A DNA stretch of 64,000 nt, from NCBI RefSeq assembly GCF_003352085.1, contig NZ_CP025804.1, forward strand, positions 3,162,001-3,226,000, given 5' to 3'. The position numbers and the translations under genes were made by a program. The stretch comes from Sulfitobacter sp. SK012. Lineage in GTDB: Bacteria; Pseudomonadota; Alphaproteobacteria; Rhodobacterales; Rhodobacteraceae. Below the pieces are notes generated by a model. The model was not told where the DNA came from, made no database searches, and saw only the letters and a list, made by a program, of their open reading frames with translations. This document shows positions 28,180-37,433 of this stretch, in pieces. The stretch's first letter is position 1. Every line of letters starts with the position of its first letter.

Positions 28180-28623
28180 ATGGATTACTATGCTGGATTA
28201 GACATATCGCTGCGGTCGTGCGCGCTTTGCATTGTTGATGGCAATGGAACCGTTCTACTTGAGCGCGAGTTGCCGTGTGAGGTGAGCGAAATCGCTGCAT
28301 GCCTTGGCGCGTTTCCAAATCCGATTGAACGGGTCGGCTTTGAAGCGGGCACCATGAGCTACTCGGAAATCTCGGGGACAGATGAAGGTCCCTATGTGTT
28401 GACGGATTTCACATCGAGCGGAATGACGCACTCGGAGCCAGCGTATGCTGAACTCAACAACGCTAAGCGAATCAAAGGACCATTTACAGGTTTCAACTTC
28501 GGCGAAGTGTCGATTTCTTGGAACGATCCAGCGGGACCTATCGTGACCCTAAGGTGCTATGATGCGGTCGGTCGCCAACAGTTTGAACACAATATTCAAG
28601 CTTCTGAATTGCACCTCGATTAA
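28180..28623 (+). pseudogene. IS110 transposase / PhoD-like phosphatase chimera
   Basis: A single open frame of 147 codons joins two unrelated fragments. The first 65 residues (YYAGLDISLRSCALCIVDG, then ERVGFEAGTMS) are the N-terminal DEDD domain start of an IS110-family transposase, keeping the first catalytic aspartate. From about residue 66 the frame reads into LTDFTSSGMTHSEPAYAE and FTGFNFGEVSISW, which resembles the C-terminal end of PhoD-type alkaline phosphatases. The rest of both genes is gone. The join lies near base 28375. A deletion with one end inside an IS110 copy explains this best. The product is unlikely to be functional. Confidence 0.7.
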
Positions 28624-29070
28624 CCTTATGTTTTTGCATCACCGCATGACTGCTTTGGGCTCATTCCTGTCGTTCGCGGCAAAGGCCATCAAGGTCCGCT
28701 ATGGGCCGGAAGCCGACCGCGATGGGCGAGTGAAATGGTCCAATTGCTGCGCCATGCACATTTCGACCAAAAGGGCGGATTGCAGTCGTTCGCTGCGGGT
28801 TGCGTGAATGACCGAGTTGCGGGGCAAAGCCGCCTGATGCAAATGCAGCAAACATTGCTACGGTAGACCGGTCGAAACAGCGATCGTGTCGCGGCAGTGC
28901 AGCACAAATTCCCCGAAGCGGCCGTTCACCACGGGCAAATTTGCTGAAATCCAAACCGGTCGTTCGCTGCGTCAGTGCTGACGTCTCAGTTGCAGGGCAA
29001 AAGAGCCGTTCCTTGAATACCGCACCGAACGCCGTTAGGTTGATTGAATCGAAAATCGAATGGAGCATCA
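28624..29070. other. Gene-free degenerate stretch
   Basis: About 450 bases after the chimera contain no supported gene. Translations on either strand are cysteine-, arginine- and alanine-rich without a known domain or ribosome site. It looks like decayed DNA of the kind common between Rhodobacterales genes. Confidence 0.5.
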
Positions 29071-29568
29071 ATGCCACAACACCCAAGAACGTTTTCTCAC
29101 ATTGGCCTATCAGTGCCTGATGTCGATGCGGCCGTGAAGTTTTATTCCGAAGTGCTTGGATTTTACGTCATTATGCCACCCACCGACGTCACAGAAGACG
29201 AAAGTGACATCGGCGTAATGTGCACGGATGTTTTTGGCCCCGAGTGGAAAAAGCTTCGCATTGCACACCTTTCTACGGCAGATCGGATAGGTTTCGAAAT
29301 CTTTGAATTCGATGGCAATTATGCGCCTGAGAACAACATCGATTTCAGGCGCAACGGCACATTCCATTTCTGCATACAAGATCCCGATGTCGAGGGCCTC
29401 GTTGAAAAGATTGTGAGTGCTGGCGGGAAGCAGAGAATGCCGATCCGATATTATTATCCCGACGAAAAACCTTATCGAATGGTCTATGTGGAAGACCCCT
29501 TTGGGATTGTGTTCGAGATATACAGCCACTCTTATGAATTGACCTACTCGTCAGGAGCATACACCTGA
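29071..29568 (+). CDS. VOC/glyoxalase superfamily protein
   Basis: A 165-residue protein of the vicinal oxygen chelate fold. It opens FSHIGLSVPDVDAAVKFYSE, with the first metal-ligand histidine, has FHFCIQDPDVEGLVEKI at the start of the second half and ends the core with YVEDPFGIVFEIYSHS, giving a glutamate ligand. This half-to-half layout is that of glyoxalase I, extradiol dioxygenases and related lyases. ATG 29071 has GGAG nine bases upstream. It stands alone between two gene-poor stretches, so context gives no hint of its substrate. Confidence 0.8.
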   Translation: MPQHPRTFSHIGLSVPDVDAAVKFYSEVLGFYVIMPPTDVTEDESDIGVMCTDVFGPEWKKLRIAHLSTADRIGFEIFEFDGNYAPENNIDFRRNGTFHFCIQDPDVEGLVEKIVSAGGKQRMPIRYYYPDEKPYRMVYVEDPFGIVFEIYSHSYELTYSSGAYT

Positions 29569-30644
29569 TAAATTGAGCACAGATGAGTGTCCATCTTGGG
29601 GCTCAAAACAGCCATTCGCTGTTTCCGGCTCATAAGAAGCATTTACGGGTTCAATTCACACCGCAATGTGGCTTCCGCATTTCGGCCGATTGAACATGGC
29701 GTGGAATTTTAGAAAGCGGAATGAAAGCAGCGCGCAAAACCGCCACGGCAAGACCAAGAAACCATTTCTGCAGAGGGGCTTCAGGCAATTGGCCGGCATC
29801 AAGCCCATCTTTCGCGCAATACAGAAACTGCGGAGGACGTTGGACCGCGGCACGGGAAACCTGTAGTTCTGATAATTGCCACACAGCGAATGTATGATGA
29901 CGACCACAAGCTCTATTGTGCGGACAATTGTGTGTGGTTCACTGAAAGAGTTCCGGTCAGATATTTGGGCTTCGCACTGACGCCAGTCGAAACCCAAGAC
30001 TCAGGGGCTACCACGTTTACTCTATCCAAAACAAAACAATTTCTTGGGTTTGGCAACCAATTTCCAAGCCCCCTGTTTTGGGTGTCGGTTTCCTCATTCT
30101 CCGGTGCCCAATTTCCCTCTGTGCGCTCAGCATCCAGCTCTAGAGTCTAAACAGACAGTAAGGCTAGAGGCCGCTAACATTTGTGAACAGGCCGACGATG
30201 GTTTCACTGAGATCAAATTTCCAAACACCTCTTTGGATTGTCCAGCTATTCCAGAGTTTAAAGCAGTCAGCATTCACAAGGCTCAAGATGAGCAGCGCGG
30301 GCTAAGATACATCTGGGTCTAAACTCATTTGCATCGGACATTCCGGTTCCGCGTTTGCCAGATGCCACGGAACTTATAATTGTATGCCTAAATCCGCTTT
30401 GGATTTACCAATACATTAAATACAAAATCTTTGTCCGCCAACCGTCCAGCCCGTCAAGGGAACGACGCTTAAGCGGGCGCTTTGATGTAATTTTCCCCCA
30501 TTACTTTCAGTGACTTAGATCTTTTCAAGCCATTCGAAATTCAGATTACCCGACTAATGTTTATTCAGATGGACAGCAAGGGCAGCCATCCTTCCCGTCC
30601 ATATCACATTCCATTGGCACCCAATGGCGGGCCTGCTCAGGTCC
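29569..30644. other. 1.1-kb gene-free stretch
   Basis: No supported gene is seen between the VOC gene and the end of iolG. Short frames lack domains and ribosome sites, and base composition is more AT-rich than in the flanking genes. I found no tRNA, clear terminator or transposase in it. Confidence 0.5.
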
Positions 30645-31634
30645 TTAAACCAGCTTAACGGGGCTTTGCGTGCTGAGCGATTGCGCGGCGGCATCCGCAA
30701 GGCGTTGCGCGGCTACACCGTCTGAAATGCTTGGAATAAGTGCTCTGCCTTCCACAATGGCCGCGATGAATGCTTCCATTTCCGCGATATACGCAGCCTC
30801 GTAGCGCTCAAGGAAGAAATGCTTGTTTGGGGCGGTGGTAAAGCCCTGTTCGCCTGCCTGCTCGACAAGATTTTCAAGCTTGTTTGCGGCGCGCAACATC
30901 CCCTTTGACCCATGCACTTCGACCCGCTGGTCATAGCCATAAGTGGCACGACGTGAGTTGTTGATCAGTGCGATCTTGCCGCTCGCAGTCTTCAGCGTGA
31001 CGGCAGCCGTATCTATGTCTCCAGCCTCCCCGATCGCGGGGTCCACTAGGCATGAGCCCGTCGCAAAGAGTTCCACCGGTTCTTCGTTCAGAAGAAAGCG
31101 GGCCATATCCAGATCATGGATCATCATATCGCGGAACAAGCCCCCCGACTGCTTGATATAGCTAACGGGCGGCGGGGATGGATCGCGCGACGTGATCACG
31201 ATCATCTCGGTGGCCCCGATGGCCCCTGCATCAAGTTGCGCCTTTAGATGCGCGAAATTCGGATCGAAGCGGCGGTTGAACGCAGTGAAAAAACCAACAC
31301 CAGCGGCTTCAACGGCCGCTTTGCACTCCTGTGCCCGCTCTGACGATAGATCAATCGGCTTTTCGCAGAAAATCGCTTTTCCGGCGGCGGCCAAAGCATG
31401 GATCTGATCATAATGCAGCGTGGTCGGCGTGGCGACAATGACCGCATCAATGTCAGAAGCTGCAATGATCGCCTCGGCACTGCGCACTTCGGCACCGCTG
31501 GTGGTGGCAAGTTCCTGTGCCGCGGCTGGCACAAAATCTGCGACTGCGACAAGCTTGGCAGAGGAGATCCGCGATAAGCTGCGCGCGTGGACCTGACCGA
31601 TGCGGCCACATCCCAAAAGACCGATGGAGATCAT
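30645..31634 (-). CDS. iolG: Inositol 2-dehydrogenase (IolG)
   Basis: A 329-residue Gfo/Idh/MocA oxidoreductase that oxidises myo-inositol to scyllo-inosose with NAD. The Rossmann motif is GLLGCGRIGQVHA, the catalytic-domain lysine lies in FCEKPIDL, and DMMIHDLDMARFLL carries the conserved aspartate and histidine. ATG 31634 has AGAGGA upstream. It is the last gene of the minus-strand iolD-C-B-J-G operon, 11 bases after iolJ. With two other Gfo/Idh/MocA genes nearby on the plus strand, the choice of this one as the main inositol dehydrogenase rests on its close resemblance to alphaproteobacterial Idh proteins. Confidence 0.88.
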   Translation of the reverse strand: MISIGLLGCGRIGQVHARSLSRISSAKLVAVADFVPAAAQELATTSGAEVRSAEAIIAASDIDAVIVATPTTLHYDQIHALAAAGKAIFCEKPIDLSSERAQECKAAVEAAGVGFFTAFNRRFDPNFAHLKAQLDAGAIGATEMIVITSRDPSPPPVSYIKQSGGLFRDMMIHDLDMARFLLNEEPVELFATGSCLVDPAIGEAGDIDTAAVTLKTASGKIALINNSRRATYGYDQRVEVHGSKGMLRAANKLENLVEQAGEQGFTTAPNKHFFLERYEAAYIAEMEAFIAAIVEGRALIPSISDGVAAQRLADAAAQSLSTQSPVKLV

Positions 31635-31645
31635 GTGGGCTTCCT

Positions 31646-32482
31646 CTATGTTCGTGCAGCGGCCAAGCCGCGCAGTGCCGTCTGTGCGGCTGATTGGAGA
31701 TCGGGTTCAATTTGTTTGAGGATCTGCACACGGTCAAAGACCTCAGCATCCGCGGCCAGTACGTGCCGCAATGCGCGGCCGAAGCCCAAACGCAGTTCCG
31801 TACCAATGTTGAATTTACAGATTTTGGAGGTCTGAGCGAGCATTTGGCGCTGCGCGACGGGAACGCCTGACCCGCCGTGGATCACCAACGGCACCTCCGT
31901 TAATGCTTCGATCGCCCGGATGCGGGCCTCATCAAGGCCGCCTTCGTGGTTTTGTTGCAAATGCACGTTGCCCACCGAAATTGCCATCGCATCGACGCCA
32001 CTTTCACGGGCAAATGTCGCGGCTTCTTGCGGATCAGTGCCCAGTGAGTTTTCACCATCGCTATACCCGACGAAACCGATCTCACCTTCGCAGGAAATAC
32101 CAGCAGCATGGGCCATCTCGGCGATGCGGGCGGTCTCGTCGATGTTTTGAGCCAGTGATTTGCGCGACCCGTCATACATCAAAGAGGTAAATCCGCTATC
32201 CAGCGCCTCTTGGCAGTCCTCAAAGGTATAGCCGTGATCAAGATGCGCCACGACGGGCACAGAAACCGATTCAGCTAGGGTTCGGAACATCTTACCAAGG
32301 ATTGGCAGCGGTGTATGAGCGCGGCACGAAGGGCCCGCTTGCAAGATCACGGGCAAGCCTTCGGCCTCGGCTGCAGCAACATAAGCACGCATGTCTTCCC
32401 AGCCCAAAGTAACCAAGCCGCCGACGGCATACCCACCGGTAAGGGCTGGTTGCACAACATCTTTTAGAGTCGCTAGGGTCAT
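31646..32482 (-). CDS. iolJ: Class II aldolase of inositol pathway (IolJ-like)
   Basis: A 278-residue class II (zinc-dependent) aldolase of the FbaA family. HLDHG near residue 80 and NVHLQQNHEGG and VIHGGSGVP hold metal-binding histidines and the phosphate loop. In the inositol pathway the IolJ aldolase splits 6-phospho-5-dehydro-2-deoxygluconate into dihydroxyacetone phosphate and malonic semialdehyde. Its ATG overlaps the stop of the upstream iolB-like gene by 4 bases (ATGA). A role as a fructose-bisphosphate aldolase is less likely because of this location. The gene for the next enzyme, malonic semialdehyde dehydrogenase, is not in the window. Confidence 0.8.
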   Translation of the reverse strand: MTLATLKDVVQPALTGGYAVGGLVTLGWEDMRAYVAAAEAEGLPVILQAGPSCRAHTPLPILGKMFRTLAESVSVPVVAHLDHGYTFEDCQEALDSGFTSLMYDGSRKSLAQNIDETARIAEMAHAAGISCEGEIGFVGYSDGENSLGTDPQEAATFARESGVDAMAISVGNVHLQQNHEGGLDEARIRAIEALTEVPLVIHGGSGVPVAQRQMLAQTSKICKFNIGTELRLGFGRALRHVLAADAEVFDRVQILKQIEPDLQSAAQTALRGLAAART

Positions 32483-33321
32483 TTGAACTTTGCCACCATG
32501 TCAAGGATACCCGGGATCGTATGCAATTGATCTTTGTGCGTTTCTTGGAAGTTCTGCACCAATGATCGCTGGGTTAGACCGCCAAGGATCGTGAAATAAT
32601 ACATCTCATAGCCCGGTAAAACGCAGCACGGATGATAGCCCTTATCGATGCAAATCGTGGAGCCATCGACGATATGATATGCATCGCCCGGTTCATTGTC
32701 TTCGCGCTGAAGCATTTGCAGCCCGGAGCCGTAGTTTGGCTTGAAACGGAAGTTGTACGTCTCGTCGTGGCGCGTCTCCAGCGGCAACTGGTTCGTGTCA
32801 TGCTTGTGGCTGGGAAATCCGGACCACCCCCCTGCCCCCACAGTGAACAATTCCGACACCAATAAGCGGCCGACGCGGCCATGCTGTTTCTGACCTAGGA
32901 TATGTTTGATTTTGCGGTGGGTCTTGGTGTCGTCAGAGCCGTATTGCACCATATCGATCTCATCGGCGCGTACGGCAAACGGTTCCAGAACCTCGTCAAA
33001 TTTGGCCCCGGCGACAAACACTTCGGCACTGTCTGACAGGCAAGTGAAGCACGCTTCCATGCCTGTGGGCACATACACACCTTCGGGATCCCCATCCCAA
33101 ACATCGACGCCACGCCCGCCAAGTTGCTTGGCCTCAAAGCCGCCAACACTTACGTCGATCAAGCCCGTTGCTGGTGCGATGCATGTCTCAAAACCCGGCA
33201 CAGCATAGGCATAGCTTTCGCCCTTCTTGAGCTTAACGATATTAAAGTAGTTCAAGGGCACAAGCGCATCCCCCGCATCGACGATGGGGTTATTCTTGTT
33301 ATCAAACGGGGCGATATGCAT
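32479..33321 (-). CDS. iolB: IolB-like cupin isomerase, first copy
   Basis: A 280-residue double-cupin protein of the IolB/KduI type. Metal-binding residues are in FPSHKHDTN and HDETYNFRF, and CCVLPGYEMYYFTIL supplies the C-terminal cupin strand. IolB converts 5-deoxyglucuronate to 2-deoxy-5-keto-gluconate in the cytoplasm. ATG 33321 has GGAGAG upstream; the longer frame is not needed. It lies between iolC and iolJ. A second, clearly different IolB homologue is at 43888, so the two either overlap in function or act on different isomers. This copy is the more divergent from classical IolB in its first half. Confidence 0.8.
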   Translation of the reverse strand: MHIAPFDNKNNPIVDAGDALVPLNYFNIVKLKKGESYAYAVPGFETCIAPATGLIDVSVGGFEAKQLGGRGVDVWDGDPEGVYVPTGMEACFTCLSDSAEVFVAGAKFDEVLEPFAVRADEIDMVQYGSDDTKTHRKIKHILGQKQHGRVGRLLVSELFTVGAGGWSGFPSHKHDTNQLPLETRHDETYNFRFKPNYGSGLQMLQREDNEPGDAYHIVDGSTICIDKGYHPCCVLPGYEMYYFTILGGLTQRSLVQNFQETHKDQLHTIPGILDMVAKFK

Positions 33322-33337
33322 GGAAATTCTCTCCAGA

Positions 33338-34321
33338 TCAGACGGGGTTCGTGGCCCCGGGATGTGCGGCCAAAAAGGCCTCAAGGGTAGCAGCATCAGG
33401 CATGGCTGGGGCACAGCCCGGTTTTGCCACCACAATGGCAGCGCAGGCAGAGCCGCGCATTACCGCGTCATGTAAATCGCGCCCTTCAGCGAGGCTGGCG
33501 ATGAATCCAGCCATGAAACTGTCGCCTGCACCTGTGGGTTTGACGGCTTCAACTTGGTAAATGCCGCTTTTGGTTTCGGTGCCATTCGCAAATGTGATGG
33601 CACCAAGATGGCCCATTTTATAGACCACAATGCTTGCCGTGGTTTCTGCCAATTCGCGCGCTTTGGCCAGCCCCTTGTCGATGCCGCCGGCCATAAAGCC
33701 AAACTCTTCGTCATTGGCGATAATAACGTCGGACATGGCCCCTGCCCGCGACAGAACTTCCTCGGCCACCTGCGGTGAAGGCCAACTGTAGGGGCGATAA
33801 TCTACGTCAAAGATAACCGGCAGGCCCGCAGCCTTGGCCAGCTCAAATCCGCGGAAGGCAGCACTGCGCGATGGTTCAGAAGCAAAGACGGTGCCCGCCG
33901 TGATCAGCGCGCCAAACTGGCTGTAATCCACCGCTTCAACGTCTTCGATACTCATCTGAAAATCAGCAGCGCCGTTGCGGTAGATGACCGAGTTATGGTC
34001 CTGCACCCGCGTTTCATACAGCGCCAGAGAATTGCGGAACTCGCCTGCGATGGGTTTCACATGGGCGGTATCCACCCCGTAACGGCCAAGCTGGTTCAGG
34101 CAATACCGCCCAACCGCGTCATCAGACACCCGCGTAACCAACGCCGATTGCATTCCAAATTTCACGAGGCCTGCTGCGATATTTGCTGACGAGCCGCCCA
34201 TCGCGACCATCATGCTGGATGCGTCTTCGATTCCCGTTCCGGCAGGCTCTGGTGACAGATCCATGCCGACGCGTCCGATGACTAGAAAGCTCTTTTTCTT
34301 GATCCCGTCTAAAACCTGCAT
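33338..34321 (-). CDS. iolC: 5-dehydro-2-deoxygluconokinase
   Basis: A 327-residue PfkB/ribokinase-family sugar kinase that phosphorylates 2-deoxy-5-keto-gluconate with ATP. The PfkB signature near the C-terminus is PTGAGDSFMAGFIASLAEG, with the catalytic aspartate in GAGDS; the N-terminal GGSSANIAAGLVKFG is the substrate-domain glycine pair. The start is ATG 34321, whose first base is shared with the end of iolD, so translation is coupled. It is followed 16 bases later by the IolB-like gene. Neighbours make the substrate assignment secure. Confidence 0.92.
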   Translation of the reverse strand: MQVLDGIKKKSFLVIGRVGMDLSPEPAGTGIEDASSMMVAMGGSSANIAAGLVKFGMQSALVTRVSDDAVGRYCLNQLGRYGVDTAHVKPIAGEFRNSLALYETRVQDHNSVIYRNGAADFQMSIEDVEAVDYSQFGALITAGTVFASEPSRSAAFRGFELAKAAGLPVIFDVDYRPYSWPSPQVAEEVLSRAGAMSDVIIANDEEFGFMAGGIDKGLAKARELAETTASIVVYKMGHLGAITFANGTETKSGIYQVEAVKPTGAGDSFMAGFIASLAEGRDLHDAVMRGSACAAIVVAKPGCAPAMPDAATLEAFLAAHPGATNPV

Positions 34322-36186
34322 CAGACGCCCTTCCGCTGTTTGGCGCGGCTAGCTTCGATCTCAAGGTGCTTTTCGCGCACCTTGGGGTTATCCGTCACAT
34401 GGGGCGTGCCAACCTCCCACCAGGTGTGCCCTTCGGTGGTCCAGCCCTCAAACGCGTCAACGTTCATGACAATCACACTGGTCTTGTCGGCAGCTTTTGC
34501 AGCCTTAAATGCTTCTTCCAATTGCTGGGGTGTATCGGCACGCACCGCATGCGCGCCCATTGCGGCCGCATGGGCCACAAAATCCACCGCGAAGGGATCC
34601 GGAATTGTCGGCGTATCTGCCAACAAGTTGTTAAAACTCTCGTTACCAGTGTTGTTTTGCAGCTTGTTGATGACCGCAAAGCCACCGTTATCCAGCACCA
34701 GAACAATCATCTTTTTCTGTGTTAAAACAGAGGAATAGATGTCCGAGTTCATCAGCATATAAGAGCCGTCACCGGTAAAGACGATGGTATCGGCCTCTGG
34801 CTCGACCTCGGATTGCGCGATCCGCGCGCCCCAACCGCCAGCCAGCTCATAGCCCATGCACGAAAAGCCGAATTCGACATCGACGGTTCCGATATCGAGC
34901 GTGCGCCAATTTGCGGTCACTTCCGCAGGCAATCCACCTGCAGCAGCCACCACGCGATCACGCTTGCCGCACAGTGCATTCACCACGCCGATGACCTGCG
35001 CATAAGAATTGGGGCGATTCCCAGTGGCCACGTTTTGCGCCACGTAAGCGTCCCATTTTTTGCGCTCAGCTTGGGCAAAGCCCGTCCAGCTTGCCGGTGC
35101 CATATAGCCGGTCATCGCCGTTTCGATTTGCGCCAGACCACACTTGGCATCCCCCACCACGGGCAAAGATTGGTGTTTGCCAGCATCATGACGCGCTGCG
35201 TTTAGCGATATAATCTTGGCGTCCTTGGCGAAGGCTGTCCAAGACCCTGTTGTGAAATCTTGAAGCCGCGATCCCACAGAGAAAATAACGTCGGCGGATT
35301 CGGCGACGGCATTCGCGCTGTCTGAACCGGTTACGCCGACTGGACCGATGTTGAGCGCATGGTCGTTCAGCATGTTAGCGCGGCCCGCGATCGTTTCGAT
35401 CACCGGAATTTGGTGAGCTTCGGCAAAGCGGGTTATTTCATCAACCGCACCGGAGTATTGCACGCCGCCGCCCGCGATGATCACTGGGCGCTTGGCCGAT
35501 TTCAGCAAAGCAACGGCATCAGCCACTTCAGCAGCATCAGGCGTCATACGACGGATACGGTGAGTTTTCTCTTCAAAGAACGAAAGTGGGAAATCATAAT
35601 CCCAACCCTGAACATCCTGTGGCAGTGCCAAAAACGCAGGCCCGCAATCAGCCGGGTCAAGCATGGTTGCCAGAGCAGCGGGCAGCGATTGGATGACCTG
35701 TGCAGGATGCGTAATGCGGTCCCAATAGCGGGTGACGGCCTGAAAGGCATCGTTCACGCCAAAAGTTGGATTGTTGTAATGCTCAAGCTGTTGCAGCACC
35801 GGATCGGGCAAACGGGTCAGGAAGGTATCCCCGCACAACATCAACATCGGCAAACGGTTGGCATGAGCCAGCGCGGACGCCGTCAACAGATTGGCCGTAC
35901 CGGGCCCCGCAGACGCAGTGCAAAACATAAACCGGCGGCGCTTGTGGTACTTGGCATAAGCCGCTGCGGCAAAGCCCATCCCCTGCTCATTCTGCCCCCG
36001 ATAAAGCGGCAACGTATCTTTGTGATCATACAGCGCTTCACCAAGGCAGGTCACGTTCCCGTGGCCAAAAATGCCAAAGCCCCCACCGAAAAGGCGCTGA
36101 CGCACCCCATCGGTTTCAATGAACTGCACATTCAAATATCGAATTATGGCTTGTGCCGTCGTTAGACGTACGGTGCTCTCACCCAT
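34321..36186 (-). CDS. iolD: 3D-(3,5/4)-trihydroxycyclohexane-1,2-dione hydrolase
   Basis: A 621-residue thiamine diphosphate enzyme that opens the inositol ring by hydrolysing the trione to 5-deoxyglucuronate. The cofactor-activating glutamate region is GQNEQGMGFAAAAYAK; the ThDP-binding motif begins FTGDGSYMLMNSDIYS and ends VLDNGGFAVINKLQ. Length fits the family. ATG 36186 has GGGAGGAC upstream; the longer frame from 36213 is unlikely. It is first in the minus-strand iol operon, and a perfect palindrome that I read as a LacI-type operator lies 86 bases upstream. Confidence 0.94.
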   Translation of the reverse strand: MGESTVRLTTAQAIIRYLNVQFIETDGVRQRLFGGGFGIFGHGNVTCLGEALYDHKDTLPLYRGQNEQGMGFAAAAYAKYHKRRRFMFCTASAGPGTANLLTASALAHANRLPMLMLCGDTFLTRLPDPVLQQLEHYNNPTFGVNDAFQAVTRYWDRITHPAQVIQSLPAALATMLDPADCGPAFLALPQDVQGWDYDFPLSFFEEKTHRIRRMTPDAAEVADAVALLKSAKRPVIIAGGGVQYSGAVDEITRFAEAHQIPVIETIAGRANMLNDHALNIGPVGVTGSDSANAVAESADVIFSVGSRLQDFTTGSWTAFAKDAKIISLNAARHDAGKHQSLPVVGDAKCGLAQIETAMTGYMAPASWTGFAQAERKKWDAYVAQNVATGNRPNSYAQVIGVVNALCGKRDRVVAAAGGLPAEVTANWRTLDIGTVDVEFGFSCMGYELAGGWGARIAQSEVEPEADTIVFTGDGSYMLMNSDIYSSVLTQKKMIVLVLDNGGFAVINKLQNNTGNESFNNLLADTPTIPDPFAVDFVAHAAAMGAHAVRADTPQQLEEAFKAAKAADKTSVIVMNVDAFEGWTTEGHTWWEVGTPHVTDNPKVREKHLEIEASRAKQRKGV

Positions 36187-36271
36187 CAGATGTGTCCTCC
36201 CCCAAGGGTTCAATTTTTTGCCGATGCTGCGCTATCGCGCTTGACGGTCTTGTTGATTTAAAGATAGCGGT

Positions 36272-36289
36272 ATTGCAACCGGTTGCAAT
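36272..36289. promoter_or_regulatory. LacI-type operator between iolD and 36309
   Basis: ATTGCAACCGGTTGCAAT is a perfect 18-base palindrome with the central CG typical of LacI/GalR-family operators. It lies between the divergent iolD and 36309 genes, 20 bases before the latter's start, so one site could repress both operons. A matching 14-base core is found in front of the transporter operon at 40566. Confidence 0.8.
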
Positions 36290-36308
36290 CGGTTTTTAGG
36301 GGGGGACG

Positions 36309-37412
36309 ATGCAAGAGATCGGAATTGGTATAATTGGTGGCGGGTATATGGGCAAAGCGCATGCTGTTGCTTATGCCGCAGTTGGTGCCATCTTTAACAC
36401 CCGTCTTAGGCCTCGGCTTGAGATGGTAGCTGCGTCTTCCAAAGCGTCAGCTGAGCGGTACCGTGACGCGTTTGGCTTTGCCCGCGCGGCCGACGATTGG
36501 GAAGCGCTGATCCGGGATCCAAAGGTAGAGGCTGTGGTGATAGCCTCACCGCAATCCACCCACCGCGTTGCTGCGGAACTCGCTTTTTCGCTTGGAAAAC
36601 CAGTTTTTTGTGAGAAACCACTGGGCGCGTCCCAAGAGGATGCACAGGCCATGACAGCTGCCGCATCAGCCAGCGGACTCGTTAATATGATTGGGTTCAA
36701 CTACATCCGCACACCCGCCTCGCAATATGCGCGTCAGTTGATTGCTGAGGGTGCGCTGGGGCAGATCACGTGGTTTCGCGGCGAGCATACTGAGGATTTC
36801 CTTGCAGACCCCGCGATCCCCGCGAACTGGCGCACGGACGGCGAAGCAAATGGCACCATGGGCGATCTTGCACCCCATATGATCAATGCTGCGCTGGCTT
36901 TGTTGGGTCCGGTGGACAGCGTCATGGCGCAGATTGAAACCGTTCACACGACGCGCGGCGATGCCGTTGTCTCAAATGATGATCAAGGGCAGATGATGTG
37001 CCGTTTTGCCAATGGTGCCATGGGGCACATGCATTTCAGCCGAATCGCGACCGGCCGAAAGATGGGCTATGCCTACGAGATCACCGGCACAAAAGCGGCA
37101 ATTCGTTTTGATCAAGAAGACCAGAATGCGCTGTGGCTGTACAAAGCCGAAGGCCCCGAGGCCGAGCGTGGTTTTCGCAAAATTCTGACCGGGCCTGCGC
37201 ATCCAAATTACGAACCATTTTGCCAAGGCCCCGGCCATGGCACCGGATACCAAGATCAGATCATCATAGAAGCCCGTGATTTTCTGGAGGCAATTGCCGA
37301 TGGCGCACCGCGCTGGCCTACGTTTGCCGATGGACTTGCTGTTTCGCGCGTTGTAACGGCCGCGCGTACATCCAACACAACGGGGTCTTGGACCTCAGTC
37401 GAGACACATTAA
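36309..37412 (+). CDS. Gfo/Idh/MocA oxidoreductase, inositol locus
   Basis: A 367-residue NAD(P)-dependent oxidoreductase. The Rossmann start is GIGIIGGGYMGKAHAVAY, the catalytic lysine motif is FCEKPLGAS, and MGDLAPHMINAAL has the conserved acid and histidine. It is the first gene of a plus-strand operon with iolE and another member of the family, divergent from iolD and under the palindromic operator. A G-rich ribosome site (GGGGGGG) precedes ATG 36309. It probably oxidises or epimerises another inositol isomer such as scyllo- or D-chiro-inositol, but the exact substrate cannot be told from sequence. Confidence 0.85.
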   Translation: MQEIGIGIIGGGYMGKAHAVAYAAVGAIFNTRLRPRLEMVAASSKASAERYRDAFGFARAADDWEALIRDPKVEAVVIASPQSTHRVAAELAFSLGKPVFCEKPLGASQEDAQAMTAAASASGLVNMIGFNYIRTPASQYARQLIAEGALGQITWFRGEHTEDFLADPAIPANWRTDGEANGTMGDLAPHMINAALALLGPVDSVMAQIETVHTTRGDAVVSNDDQGQMMCRFANGAMGHMHFSRIATGRKMGYAYEITGTKAAIRFDQEDQNALWLYKAEGPEAERGFRKILTGPAHPNYEPFCQGPGHGTGYQDQIIIEARDFLEAIADGAPRWPTFADGLAVSRVVTAARTSNTTGSWTSVETH

Positions 37413-37433
37413 AGTATAAAGGAGACCGCCCCC

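Noticed and set aside
28624..29070. Minus-strand frame of 141 codons overlapping the VOC gene start.
   Set aside because: It has no ribosome site or domain and runs into a well-supported gene on the other strand. Composition suggests non-coding DNA.
35359..36165. Plus-strand frame of 268 codons.
   Set aside because: It is antisense to iolD, which has complete thiamine diphosphate enzyme motifs; histidine- and glutamine-rich translation is typical of shadow frames.
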